This document shows positions 1-11,077 of a stretch of DNA of 64,000 nt, piece after piece; position 1 is the stretch's first letter, and every line of letters begins with the position of its first letter. This DNA comes from Glandiceps talaboti (taxonomy: Eukaryota; Hemichordata; Enteropneusta; Spengelidae). Under the pieces are notes generated by a model, which did not search any database, had not been told where the DNA came from, and saw only the letters and a program-made list of their open reading frames with translations. The stretch covers positions 6,891,463 to 6,955,462 of the forward strand of contig NC_135551.1 in NCBI RefSeq assembly GCF_964340395.1, written 5' to 3'. A program made the translations under genes and the position numbers.

Positions 1-1095
1 GCTGCAACAATTGTTATTGATGCACTTTTATTTTTGTGTGAGAATGTTGCTGAAGATGTCCTTTTGTTCGAGAGAGATAGAGAAACCGAGTTTCGACGAT
101 GACAATATCATCGTTTGTGTTGAACAGCGAATGCTAATAAAATGTAACACTTCAAAAACCTTGGATTATATAATCATTGTTTTACAGTATTTTCCTTTGC
201 AAAGTGTAGGTTTCGAAAAAGATAACCAAAACATGAAGAATATGATGTAAAATGTAGCACATTTGCTAAGAAAAGAAAAACTCAAATTAGAACAAAAGGA
301 GTTACTGTTAAGAAATATTAACAAAGCACTAAACACAACATGTATTCATAGTTCCTTGTCACAAATTGTCACAGTATCAATTCACACATAGAAGTATCGA
401 TCTCCAGCTATTTTGATAAAATGTTAAATTTGATAGGCAACTAAGATATTAAAAAATTATAACATTTTAAATTCACAAAAATGAATGAAAAGAGAAAAAA
501 TACTGACCGATGAATGTCAGTCTGTTGTTCACTCGGTGCAGAACTGCTTTACGCCTTTTTCTTTCCTTGTGTATATACTTCCATTATATGTCCATTAATT
601 AATTTGATTAATATTCTACATATCACACCATGTGTAAAACGTACGTTGCATCAAATTCTAACACGAGTGAACATTAACGAACTTAAACTTTGTCCTTAGT
701 CACAGTTAGTTATATGGCATACAGCAATACATTATATAACGTTCAGACTCTTGTGAATTTCGGAAGCATTCAATGAATAGCTTTAGCCCATGCATTTTGT
801 GTACAAAAATATTACAGAGTATTGGACTTAGTGTGTGGACAGTCGTCCTGTCGTTTTGTATAATAATGACACGCAAGGTTTTACACAGGAAGTACCGAGA
901 AACTGTTATTGTATGACTTGAAGCTTGAAAGAGATGTGCTAGAATTATGTAGGTAAAATTCAAACCTCACACCTCCAACCCAACAACCAAATGAGACATC
1001 CTTGTTAATCACTCTACTATTATGTTTCAGTTATTATTTATAATATTAAACTACTTAACTTAAAAAGGTTAGTTTTAAGACTGACGCGAGAAAAA
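1..1095. other. non-coding, nothing recognised
   Basis: AT-rich sequence with only short open frames that show no recognisable protein similarity and no convincing splice-flanked exon. I see no RNA gene, long repeat or tandem array here. Confidence 0.5.
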
Positions 1096-3326
1096 GCGTG
1101 ATCTCCAAATGACTTCAGTCGGTTGGTCTTTCTGTAAGTAAGGAGGTACTTTCCACCAAAACGATGATAACGAAATGTCTGATGACGAGAGATAAGGTCA
1201 CAGATGTAGTCTGGGGCGATACCATGAACTGCTCGGAAGGTCGGGAGAAGAATCTTAAATTCAATCCTCTGTTGTACTGGTAACCAGTGAAGGTTACATG
1301 GTGTTTCTCTGATTCTATCGTATCATCATCTAGTCTCTGTGACGAGACGTGCAGCAGTGTTCTGAACTAGTTCGAGATTCTTTATACTAGGGATATGCCA
1401 AATGGGCGACCATTAAAAAAACCAGCTTAAACGTTACAAAATTAAAGGCATGAACAAGATGTGTAGTCGCTTCCTGTTTCAAATACTTCCTGATTTTTCC
1501 AATATTTCTGGAAAGCCTCGGGCAACACCGTATTGCAACATATGTGGTTCTGATGATGTACCTTGAATATTCACCGACTGGTAGCGATCTGTAAGATATG
1601 ATATGAACCAACTAAGTGCTGTGTCTGTCACTCCCATGTCACCTACGAAACGTGATATATGTATTGAGTGGTCAACTGTATCAAATGAAGCCGATAGATC
1701 TAATAGCACCAACATGACAACCTCTCATCGGTCAGGTGCTAGTGGGATTATCATTCTGGATTCGTATAATTGCAGTCTCTGTATTATGGATATTATGCAA
1801 TGGTTTGTAGGCCGATTGTATGTTTTCACCAAAATCGTTACTCTAGATCTTTAGGTGGTCAATAAGGCGTATTGCAACAACTCGATCGCTCAATGACTTT
1901 AGATATGGAAGCGAGATTAGATATTGGACGAAAATCCTTCATGATGTCTTGGTCTAGTGATGATTTCTTCAGGATTGGAAAGATCAGTGCCTTCAGCAGT
2001 TCAAGAGTGACACCACTTGATATGGATAGGTTAACAATGTTAGTTATAACTGAAAGTAGAATGTCTATGCATTTGTAGACAACTGATGAATGGATATGAT
2101 AAAGTTAACACGACTTCTTGGCTGACTTACTGATAATCGTACAAATTTCATCTTCAGTCGCTGGTTTGAATGTAGAGATTGTGTTCGTAATTGACTTCTT
2201 GTCCATAGGTTTTGGTGAAGTTGATGACTTCGACAGAGAGGATTCAAAATCCGATCTGCTTCTCCTGATTTTGTCAACGAAGAACTTTTTGGCAAGTGAT
2301 TTAATGGAACTAGGTTGAGTAGGTAGTGACATTTCCTTTGGCTTGTGAAGGATGGTGTTTATTACTGCAAATAGGGCTCTTTGGTCGGAATCCTTTTATC
2401 TGATTAATAACGTGTAGTAGTTGGTTCGATTAGTTGTTAACAGTATTACAGTATTACAGTGAGTCTTGTAACTATCTTTGTGTACTCTGAGACGTGGCTT
2501 TCTCCATTTCTTCTTCTTGCCTTCTTTTTTGTTTTTCATATTTGATGTCATCTGTTAACCACTGTGTATTGCCTCAGACTGTCACCATTACAGACTTCAA
2601 TGGTGCACGTTTGTCTGCCAGCTTAGAAGTGTCATTATACTGTTGAAGTAACTCTGGTGACGATACTGGGTAGGTGATTAACAGCGAGCCATGAAGAACA
2701 CTGAAAAAATGTGTCGTGTCAACTTTCTTGTGTGCTTTTTCAAATGGTAACTTAACGTGAACAACGTTGTGCTCAGATATTACAGGATCAGCTATGTTGA
2801 CTGACTCAATAATTGGCTCGAATGGTGGTGTGATTACAAGACTCAATATATGGCCATGTTGATGCATTGGAAGTGTGAAATGCTGAGTTAGATTTGCAGA
2901 GTCAAGGAAAGTTCTAAATCTGCATGCATCATAGTCATTCTGATTATCTGGTATGGTCTTTTATTCTGTACATCCAAGGCCATCGGCCCTACAAATGTAG
3001 TTGCTTAATTTTTGAAGACGGCAAATAACTACAAAATAATTAAGTGGGTGGAAATGTTACAAATGAAATTGTGATAAATTTATATAAATCTCTCTACGTA
3101 ATTTGATTGCATGAAATGTACATACAGCAAGGCAATTAAGAATATGTACATTATCTGATAAAAGTAAATTGATGAATTTATCAGTCGTTGGAGGTTCAAA
3201 GTAAAATTTTGGTAAATACTTAGTTCTCACAACATTAAAAACATTCTGATTATGGACGTGTATTTTAAATTCACCAGTGATCAGTAATCTAGAAGTTAGC
3301 AGGGACAATTGAAAGCAGACAATCAT
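1096..3326 (-). pseudogene. decayed non-LTR retrotransposon (CR1/Jockey-like), endonuclease and reverse transcriptase pieces
   Basis: Read leftward, fragments appear in the order expected for a non-LTR element. Around 3326-3057 a frame contains ITGEFKIHVHN, which resembles the GDFNIH block of an AP-type endonuclease. Around 2867-2574 comes QHGHILSLVIT followed by ISEHNVV, which resembles the C-terminal endonuclease blocks (GH.LDLVIT, SDH). Around 2332-2105 lies a charged linker. Around 2078-1872 a frame not starting with ATG reads ALIFPILKKSSL and DFRPISNLAS, a reverse-transcriptase core block. Around 1715-1479 come LLDLSASFDTVDH (catalytic Asp block) and WFISYLTDRYQSV. The frames change several times and there are internal stops, so the copy is dead. 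The 3' end is probably near 1096. The family level is inferred, and CR1, L2 or Jockey cannot be separated by eye. Confidence 0.8.
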
Positions 3327-3329
3327 TGC

Positions 3330-5790
3330 AAAACTTCAACTTGGGGTTGTAATATTGCATACGAGATTTCATTGTTAATGTATCTACTTTTTTCTTCTTG
3401 AAATTACCGGAAGTCCTGGCACTATATCTTGATTTCGGTCCTGAATATCAAATGTTAGAGATTTTTCTACATTTTAAAGTAAATGAGGCATAAAGGTTAC
3501 ATTTCCGATTTTAGTAAATTGACATGTTTGTGATATGAAATATCGAGTGCCTTTTACTAAAATACAGAAGAATAGCCATTAAATCATATTATGTCATACT
3601 TAAACATATTTGGTGTACTATGTGTAGCTACAGTGTAATACAACAAATGCGCTTATTGATCGTTAACGAGAGAGCTCAAGTTCATTTCTATTTACTGTTT
3701 GAACTGCTTGTGTCTTTTAGCTTTTCAACTCATTTGACCACCTACCTTGTTGATTAACATTTTAGGCAATTGAGGAAAAGGTAGAGGACAATGTTTTGTT
3801 GCTGTGTATTCAAGAATTTACGGCATGAATACGCACATACCAATACACACACGCATGTAAGTACAAGAGAGTTACATGATTATGGTCTGAAAATTCTTGT
3901 CCCAAACTTTACCACAATCCTCTGTCACAGACAGACTAAAGTAATTGAGCAAGATTTTGACCAAAGTTATATTTAGGTCAACCAAGCTCTATATAATAGG
4001 GTACAAGGTAGGACACACATTACTATGTAAATGCTTTAATCCAATACAGATACCGAAGCTGCAATGGACAGAATGTTCCCCCAATGAGTTGGGAAAGTGA
4101 TATATACTGCCATTGTACAATGTAGGGTTGTGTCTATGGCAATGAGCTTTATAGTGGCCTGATGAAGACAATTATTGAGAAAAGGGGCATACAATAATTT
4201 TACCTATTTCATAAATGTTTTGCCACCAGGTTTTATCTGCTAGAACTTAGGAGAACAATAACTTCTGTACATTTGTCAAAATGTGGAGAACTTAGTAACC
4301 AATAAGTCTATGGATTCGTAGATTGACATTCCCCAGCTAGACATAAGCTGTTCTAAGCATGTCTATGCATTGTCACTTTTGAACAATGCGTGGTGTGAGT
4401 ATAGCTATCAATTTGAAATATAAATATAAAAGAAGTATATTATCGAGGTTGAACTGTTATTAAGACACATTGATTGGGCTTTGCAGTAAACATACTGTAT
4501 ACCATAAATTTTGCTTTGCAACATATTTATTTCACAAGAAAACATACATACACAACAAACATACAGGAGCCTGAACATATGATAATTATTGTGAAATTCA
4601 ATGTAGCGAAGATCATGACTAATAATTAATATTTGAAATTAACACTTCTAAGTCAGGAGTCATGGCCTACTTACTGGCATTATGCTGTTTGAATGATGAC
4701 GCTATATGCAAATACTAATTTGACATTGAATACAAACGTCAAGAGCAGACGTCTGTCTGGTTAGTTGGCTAATCTCTAACACAGTGAGTGGATAAGTTTG
4801 AATGGTGGCTCTAGGTTTAAATCACCAAAGGATATAGAGCAGTTTGCCATATGAAAGGGAAGGTCGATGCCTGTACTTCTTGAAAGCTTACCACTATGAA
4901 TATAAGTACAGATTCCTGAATGGTGTCTCCAGATACAATTATTCAGCAGCGGTTAACAAGTGTACTATAGACTTTTAACATTGACATCAGATGCCAAGGT
5001 AGAATAAGAAAGCTTACTCATGCTTATACCGGTGTTCAGATATTGCTGACAGTTGTACTTAAAATACCAATCATGTTATTGAACACATCTATCTAGCTAA
5101 CATTACATCCAACTATTCGAAACTGGTCTTGAAATAACTATGATCTACATCAATCAAGCTAACATTGCGCCAATCAGTTGACATTAGAACTTGTTATAAC
5201 TACTGACAAAATCAAACTGGACAATATCACATCTAACGATAAATATTTGAATTTGAAGTAAATATGGTTTCATCATCCTATAGCTAGATAATATTATTAT
5301 GCCTAACAGTTGACCTTTAAACTTGACAATACTATTTACTAATCACAAACAAATTAGGGGAAACACACTTTAATAGTTTGAATTTGAAATAAATAATTTA
5401 TTTCTTACATCAATGTAACATTTATATACTTCAATAATCATTTTGTGAACTTGATACAACTACTGACAACGTCGTTGATGGCAACAACGCACTTAACAGC
5501 TTATCTTTAAACTTAAATAATGATAATTTAAGATCATTCTGGGAAACATCACTGAACAACTGACATTTCAACTTATCGCAACTATTGGCAACACTGTCCA
5601 ATAAACACCATGTCCATCTTTGAACATGGCATGGTCATGATGCTGTTCATAGTCTATAATTGGGTTGACAGAAATAATGTTTCTTTAAACAATCTCCTCG
5701 TTTGGATGCCCCTTTTCTACTCTTTGATGGTCTGTGTCTTTCTCAGACTTCTGTCATATATTCATTGTATCTGTTGGTTTTTCAAATGGC
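3330..5790. other. non-coding, nothing firm
   Basis: No supported exon. The 3330-3600 part may contain eroded 5' sequence of the retrotransposon to its left. Around 4980-5600 there are loosely repeated phrases of the type 'aactattgacaa' and 'ttgacatt..aactt', which suggest an old degenerate tandem repeat. Confidence 0.4.
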
Positions 5791-5791
5791 C

Positions 5792-6196
5792 CTAATTTCG
5801 TCTCTCTCTTTCTTCTCCTTGCTTTGTTATCTTGTCATCTGACGTTCTTGTATTTTCTGTAGTAGGGTTATTTTTCTCGTCAAGTCTCCCTTTATCACTT
5901 TCATCTTTTGTCTCGTCTCTTTGACAGTTTTCATCTTTCTCTGATTTGTTTTTTTCCTCCTCTTGGGTCGTTATTTCTCCATGCTGATTCTTTGTTTCCT
6001 CCACTGCCACTGGCTTATTTCTGTCTCTTCCAGCTTCTTCCATCAATTTGTTTGGCTTTTCCTTTGATTTACTTTCTTCTCTCCCTAGATCTTCGGTTTT
6101 CTTCCCTGTCTTCACAGTGGCTTCCTTTAACTTCTTTGGCTTCTTTGGCTGCTTTATTATTTCCTCTACTACCATCTTCTTTAGTTGATCATTCAT
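5792..6196 (-). CDS. Glu/Lys-rich exon, diverged copy of the charged exon family
   Basis: The open frame is dominated by Lys, Glu, Asp, Thr and Asn, with no hydrophobic core, so the product segment is probably disordered. It shares ordered phrases with the two exons to its right: KKLKE near the start, EDLG, NKSEKD, then TEN and DDKITKQ. This indicates that the three stretches are paralogous exons or repeats of one gene read leftward. I could not fix its splice sites; a donor like those in the other two copies is not obvious at its 3' end. The complementary strand gives Ser/Leu/Phe-rich frames that are composition shadows. Function unknown. It could also be an unrelated low-complexity stretch. 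Confidence 0.4.
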   Translation of the reverse strand: MNDQLKKMVVEEIIKQPKKPKKLKEATVKTGKKTEDLGREESKSKEKPNKLMEEAGRDRNKPVAVEETKNQHGEITTQEEEKNKSEKDENCQRDETKDESDKGRLDEKNNPTTENTRTSDDKITKQGEERERRN

Positions 6197-6500
6197 CAGA
6201 AATGCTCCATACCATACAGTCTGTAGAGAATATTGTTATACAAAGGGTTCAGTACCTTGTATGTTTATTGTGATTTAACTAACTCTCTTTTTTTCAAATG
6301 TAACTAAGACAATGCATTTCACAGCAATGATAACATATAAAGAGAAAAAGGAATGTATTTATTCTCTCCTCATCTCAACCTAGGACTTATCTTGCTTTCT
6401 TTGTTTCATCCATTACTATATCAGTCTCTTCAGTGTGTTTATGTACCTTTTCCCATGGCTACTTTGACTCTCGCCTTTCCTTCTTTGTTTCAAATCTTAC

Positions 6501-6923
6501 CTTGTTTTCTGTCGTCCAAGGTTTCTCATTCATTGGATTACCAGTAGCTTTGTTTGGATGAATGTTCTCTTCCTTTTGGTGTTTTGTATTTTCTTCACCC
6601 TTCTTTGTTGATTTCATTGGCTCAGTCAACTCTTCGCATGTCCCTTCTTTCTTCTCCGCTGAATTTGTTGTCTCTTCCCTTGCCTGTGGTGTCGTTTTAC
6701 TTTGTTTTGTTATCTTCTCGTCTGGCTTCTTTATATTTTCTGTGGGGGGATTTATTTCCGTGTTACCTTCCTCTATTTTACCTGTTTCTTCCTTTGTGTC
6801 ATCCCCTTGATACTCTGCATCTTTCTCTGATTTGTTTTTCTCCACCTCTGACTTTTTCTTCGACCTTAATGTTTCTTCTCCTAGATCGTCTGGCTTCACT
6901 CTCATTTCTTTCAGCTTCCGTGG
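6501..6923 (-). CDS. Glu/Lys-rich exon, copy 1 of a recent duplicate pair
   Basis: The frame begins around RKLKEMRVKPDDLGEE and is rich in Lys, Glu and Thr throughout, with phrases KIEEGN, PPTEN and KPDEKITKQ. The 3' boundary is supported by a good donor (AACAAG|GTAAGA on the minus strand, GT at 6499-6500). The acceptor is not clear, because only weak AG dinucleotides precede it. It is nearly identical to the exon at 7486-7911, which supports a real, duplicated exon rather than chance. The product segment is probably disordered. The upstream exon of the same gene may be the kinase-like one at 8931-9184, but this linkage is inferred only from strand and proximity. Confidence 0.45.
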
Positions 6924-7184
6924 TAAATATAAATGATTATTAGGATTACATTACAAGCGAATGGGATCACGTTCCACTGGTTTAGTCAATTAAATATTTT
7001 ATATTGGAAATGAAAACGTAACATTTATACTAAATCAACTTAATTTTGAAGAAATATATGGTATATATATATATTATTATTATTATTTTAACACAAGGTA
7101 ACATGCCACTTCATACTTTTCAATGTGTTCATACATTTGAAAAATATTCTTAATTGTTCGAAATGGTAGAAAGTAATGGCCTTG

Positions 7185-7187
<3 letters not shown>

Positions 7188-7256
<69 letters not shown>
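7188..7256. repeat. (TA)n microsatellite
   Basis: Uninterrupted TA dinucleotide run. The Tyr-Ile 'proteins' it encodes on both strands are artefacts. Confidence 0.95.
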
Positions 7257-7257
<1 letters not shown>

Positions 7258-7258
<1 letters not shown>

Positions 7259-7345
7259 CTCGGTGAGTATCAATCTGCTAAGACAGTGCTCTATACCGCA
7301 GGTATCATAACTCCGAGTTACACCCAAGAAAGAGTTCCAGTACTA
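7258..7345 (+). repeat. short dispersed repeat, copy A
   Basis: Contains 'tcggtgagtatcaatctgct' followed by 'aagacagtgctctataccgc', shared with 28321-28437 and, in inverted orientation, with 8145-8256. A middle piece is missing in this copy. It lies directly beside a (TA)n run, as do the other copies, which suggests a small non-autonomous element bordered by (TA)n or (CA)n. Confidence 0.75.
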
Positions 7346-7349
7346 CCAA

Positions 7350-7352
<3 letters not shown>

Positions 7353-7418
<66 letters not shown>
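7353..7418. repeat. (TA)n microsatellite
   Basis: Second pure TA run, flanked on both sides by inverted short words (caaaacta / tagttttg). Confidence 0.95.
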
Positions 7419-7421
<3 letters not shown>

Positions 7422-7485
7422 TTGATAGTTCTGGAACTCTGATGATCGCACTATGCGTGAAACTCCGAGTTATTTCAAATCTTAC

Positions 7486-7911
7486 CTTCTTGTTTTCTGT
7501 CGTCCTAGGTTTCTCATTCATTGGATTACCAATAGCTTTGTCTTGATGACCTTTCTCTTCCTTTTGGTGTTTTGTATTTTCTTCACCCTTCTTTGTTGAT
7601 TTCATTGGCTCAGTCAACTCTTCGCATGTCCCTTCTTTCTTCTCCACTGAATTTGTTGTCTCTTCCCTTGCCTGTGGTGTCGTTTTACTTTGTGTTGTTA
7701 TCTTCTCGTCTGGCTTCTTTATATTTTCTGTGGGAGGATTTATTTCCTTGTTACTTTCCTCTATTTTACCTGTTTCTTCCTTTGTGTCATCCCCTTGATA
7801 CTCTGCATCTTTCTCTGAATTGTTTTTCTCCCCCTCTGACTTTTTCTTCGACCTTAATGTTTCTTCTCCTAGATCGTCTGCCTTCACTCTCATTTCTTTC
7901 AGCTTCCGTGG
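7486..7911 (-). CDS. Glu/Lys-rich exon, copy 2 of a recent duplicate pair
   Basis: Near-identical to the exon at 6501-6923, with the same RKLKEMRVK beginning and the same phrases (NSEKDAEYQGDD, KIEESN, PPTEN, KPDEKITTQ). The donor is again GTAAGA, preceded by one extra codon (AACAAGAAG|GTAAGA). Length is kept and there is no stop inside, so both copies remain usable as exons. The acceptor is unclear here too. Function unknown; a disordered, highly charged segment is all that can be said. Confidence 0.45.
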
Positions 7912-8144
7912 TAAATATAAATGATTAATAGGATTACATTACAATGGGATCACGTTCCACTGTTTTAGTCAATTAAATATTTTATATTGGAAATGAAAAC
8001 GTAACATTTATACTAAAGCAACTTAATTTTGAAGAAATATATGGTATATATATATTATTATTATTTTAACACAAGGTAACATGCCACTTCATACTTTTCA
8101 ATGTGTTCATACATTTGAAAAATAGTCTTAATTGTTCGCACTAT

Positions 8145-8256
8145 GCGTGAAACTCCGAGTTACAACCAAGAAAGAGTTCCAGAACTATCAAAACTATTGC
8201 GCTCTGCCACTGCGGTATAGAGCACTGTCTTAGCAGATAGATACTTACCGAGTTAT
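8145..8256 (-). repeat. short dispersed repeat, copy B (inverted)
   Basis: Reverse complement of the repeat at 28321-28437: it holds the inverted 'gcggtatagagcactgtctt' word, 'gcgctctgccac' and 'aaagagttccagaactatca'. It again ends against a short TA run. Confidence 0.8.
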
Positions 8257-8261
8257 ATATA

Positions 8262-8844
8262 TAAGTTTAAGTTTAAGTTTATTTATTTTCTAAAGCGCCT
8301 GTTCTATTTAAAATATTCCAAAGCGTTGCACATAAAATACAAAAACATAAATAAGGTGAATGCTACAAAAACAAGTATACCGCTAAGACGCTTAAAATGT
8401 CAAATGTTAAAAGGATAGTGAATGGTCATTAAAATTATAGACTGAGACTTGTTATAACAGCCTTAAAAATGTGAAATATTAAAACGAACGTAAATGACCA
8501 CTAAGATAATATAAGTTTTGTACTCTGAGTCAAATAACCAAATCACAATTCATGATACATTTTAAGGAGGTGTGTTTTAAGTTTTCGTTTAAAAAGTTCA
8601 AGTTCTGAAAGGTCTTTGAGTTCATCAGGAATGGAATTCCATAGTCTAGGTCCTGCAATGGCCAGGGCACGATCATTAATCTTGTTATAAGAACGGGAAA
8701 TTACAAGATTTCTAACGGAGTTTTTGTGTAAATTATAACGAGGCTTATCAGGGCGGGCAAACATGTCACGAATATAAACAGGTGCTGCGTTATTTAGAGC
8801 TTTAAAAACTGTGAGGATAACTTTAAAATCAACTCTTGCCTTAT

Positions 8845-8866
<22 letters not shown>
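8262..8866 (-). pseudogene. 3' fragment of a non-LTR retrotransposon
   Basis: The frame at 8866-8543 has the typical C-terminal tail of CR1/Jockey-like reverse transcriptases: FKALNNAAPVYI, then RALAIAGPRLWNSIP and LFKRKLKTHLLK. Downstream untranslated sequence ends in a short tandem of TTAAAC/AAACTT-type repeats at about 8262-8285, a plausible 3' tail. Everything upstream of the C-terminus is missing; the fragment is cut by a (CA)n(TA)n array, so it is a 5'-truncated copy, as is usual for this class. It sits inside the presumed host gene on the same strand. Confidence 0.75.

Positions 8867-8903
<37 letters not shown>
8843..8903. repeat. (CA)n(TA)n compound microsatellite
   Basis: Pure AC repeats pass directly into pure AT repeats at the truncated end of the retrotransposon fragment. 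Confidence 0.95.
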
Positions 8904-8907
<4 letters not shown>

Positions 8908-8930
8908 GTATGGTGTATATGAAAACTTAC

Positions 8931-9184
8931 ATCGGATTTATCAATAAGCACATTTTCAACGTTGATGATGTCATGGTAATATTTTTGGTCGTGAAGAACT
9001 TTTACTGCGGTATGCAGATCTTCAATAACTCTTTCAGTGTCAGCTGCTTCAAAGCTTCCCCATTCATTAAAGTCTTGTAGTTTTATCATCGTGTCCAAAT
9101 CAGCACTGTGGACATTCTGTTTCATACAGAGTCGGGAATTTCTTGTCATTAGTAAAGTATCTCGTATAAAACCCTTCGGTATTC
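8931..9184 (-). CDS. exon with protein-kinase-like helix E/catalytic-loop region (possibly pseudokinase)
   Basis: The exon is bounded by a T-rich acceptor (TTTATAG|GAATACC) and a good donor (GAT|GTAAGT) and stays open throughout. Its second half reads VIEDLHTAVKVLHDQ, then KYYHDIINVENVLIDK, which resembles the kinase pattern 'LH....HrDIk.eNiLid'. The HRD Arg and the catalytic Asp are not at the expected places and Lys is replaced, so a catalytically dead kinase is the best guess. The first half (IPKGFIRDTLL, KLQDFNEWGSFEAAD) would then correspond to the hinge and helix D region. It lies upstream, on the same strand, of the charged exons. Identity is inferred from one exon only, and another fold is possible. 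Confidence 0.4.
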
Positions 9185-9902
9185 CTATAAAAAAAAAACA
9201 ACAAAGAGTGGAAGTCTACACCGAAACATTATTACTCTGTGTATCTGTCAATTAATAGTGCTGTGTTCTTGTAAGTTGAAAACCATCATTCACATATATA
9301 AACTAATATACAAACTGTCTCTAACGGATTTGAATATTATTAGGCAATTCAAAATGTCACCTACTACATTAATTTATCAGTGTGCAAACAATGTTTGTCT
9401 ATTTGATCTTGAAGATGAAAGTCAAGGTCAAATGGCAAGTTCATCTAGATGAATATGTGTAGACATTTGTATTTTGTGTTCTTTTTTTCGCAATATTAGG
9501 TTGTAAGACATAATCTGAACTTCATAACAAATTTGGTTGGCCTTTAATTCATAAAACAAAGATAAATATAATTGTCTTCAACATTACTTGATATTAGTGG
9601 AAAGTGTAGTTAAGAGAAAGGGTTCACAGACCATGTGTGGAGGAGATCAATGTAAAATGGCAATATGTAAAATAAGAGTAATTGTTCTAGATATTGTTTA
9701 ACACGTTTATTTTCATTTATTTAACTACAATAAGCAATTCTTGAGGTGAGAAAAAGTAAGATTATCAAACATAATTAATAATTACATCAACGAGGGAAAT
9801 TAATATGTATTATTTTGACTCCATCAATATCATATATTTTTCTCTCACAAAAGCAGACATATAGCATTCTTTCATTTATTCAAACTCCGAATGTGATCTA
9901 CA
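9185..9902. other. non-coding, nothing recognised
   Basis: AT-rich spacer without a supported exon or repeat, apart from a short A-run at 9188-9198 that forms the pyrimidine tract of the neighbouring minus-strand acceptor. Confidence 0.5.
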
Positions 9903-10160
9903 TTGTCATTGATTTCAAAATTAAAGTATTCTAGTATTTTTCGTGTCGCGTATAACAATGCTTTTAGAATATTGCTTGGCTTAAAGAGGCATATGAGTAT
10001 TTCTAACACGTATGTACATAGTTATATCAAGTTTCCAAACGTCATCGACAATAACACTCCACCTTATCACCACAAGTACAACAACCTTGTCAATACAATA
10101 GTTCTAAGGACGATTAACATGTTTCCCACAAGTCAAATTTTAATGAATCTTGCAAACTGA
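9903..10160 (+). pseudogene. C-terminal fragment of a non-LTR reverse transcriptase
   Basis: The frame contains LKYSSIFRVAYNNAFRILLG followed by LKRHMSISNTYV, the 'VAYNNA.R.LLGL.R..S.S..Y' pattern found in the tail of many non-LTR reverse transcriptases, and then a spaced C-terminal region (NLVNTIVLRTINMF). No catalytic block is present nearby, so this is a short fragment. Opposite in orientation to the receptor gene to its right. Confidence 0.5.
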
Positions 10161-10436
10161 AAAAAAAAGCAAGTCCCACTTGGCCTAAGGCCTAAAGACA
10201 ATGTTTAGGTCAGGCACCTAGTTTTTGCACGCCTACCTTAAACATATTTTTATGTGTTCAAAATTGTGAAGTCTTACAGGAAATAGTGGATGTGGAAACT
10301 GACAGCAACTTAAAAAGTCAATATAAAACTATTCTTCCAATCAGTAATGACTACATCTGATGAGAAGAAACCAATAACACAGAGACCATATGGAAAACAA
10401 CGGAAAACATAACTACCTGAATTAGACACTGACATA

Positions 10437-10519
<83 letters not shown>

Positions 10520-11077
10520 CAAAAAATAAACCTACTCAACCTATTCCACAATTAAGCGTAATCGGAATCACATACATGTTTTCTTGTTAGACTAATTGAC
10601 GTAGAAGATACATTAGAGAAGAACAACGCAACACTAGCCAGATTAAACTGATTTATTTATGCAAATTGATCATTAAGTTATTATTTTTTTAAACTATGGT
10701 AACATGCTTTTGTTTTGACACGTGCGCTTTCTTTAGTTAATGTATATGCCAAGTTATGCGGAATTTGAAGACTGCATGATACAGTATTTGTTTAATCACT
10801 GAATATCGTTCATTATTCAAAGTACTATGTTTGTCAGGACTGTAGAAATCAAATCAATGTGAGAATAACAAACGTTAGCATTAAATACATGAACACATTT
10901 TACATAAATATTTCTTCAAATCCAATCGTTAGTTCAAATAGAGTTCACATCAACTTTGTGTATCGAGGTCAAAACCAAACACAATGTCTAAGAGGCGTTG
11001 ATAGATTCAAAACAAATGCAATTAAGAAAGCCAGTGAAGGGAATTATATACAGAACAATTACGAGATATAAACCAAA
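10161..11077. other. non-coding with a (TA)n array
   Basis: Contains a ~78-bp TA array at about 10438-10517 and AT-rich sequence. At 10660-10800 there are phrases (ctatggtaacatgc, 'acacgtgcgctttctt', 'aatatcgttcattattcaa') shared with the ~150-bp-periodic repeat family at 17.5-23.7 kb, so a fragment of that family lies here. Confidence 0.6.

Larger units (their letters stand above)
6482..8140. repeat. tandem segmental duplication carrying the charged exon
   Basis: The segment at about 6482-7160 is repeated at about 7472-8140 in the same orientation. Both copies contain the charged exon, its donor, the following 'gaacgtaacatttatacta' tract, an ATT repeat and the phrase 'acacaaggtaacatgcc'. 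Differences are few and scattered, so the duplication is recent. The two copies are separated by two (TA)n arrays and pieces of a short dispersed repeat. Confidence 0.85.

Noticed and set aside
3791-3976. 61-codon plus-strand frame with a His/Thr run
   Set aside because: Short, low complexity (CA-rich), and no coding signal around it.
5908-7928. Plus-strand Ser/Leu/Phe-rich frames at 5.9-7.9 kb
   Set aside because: They are the complement of the Glu/Lys-rich minus-strand exons, which have a donor site and paralogous copies.
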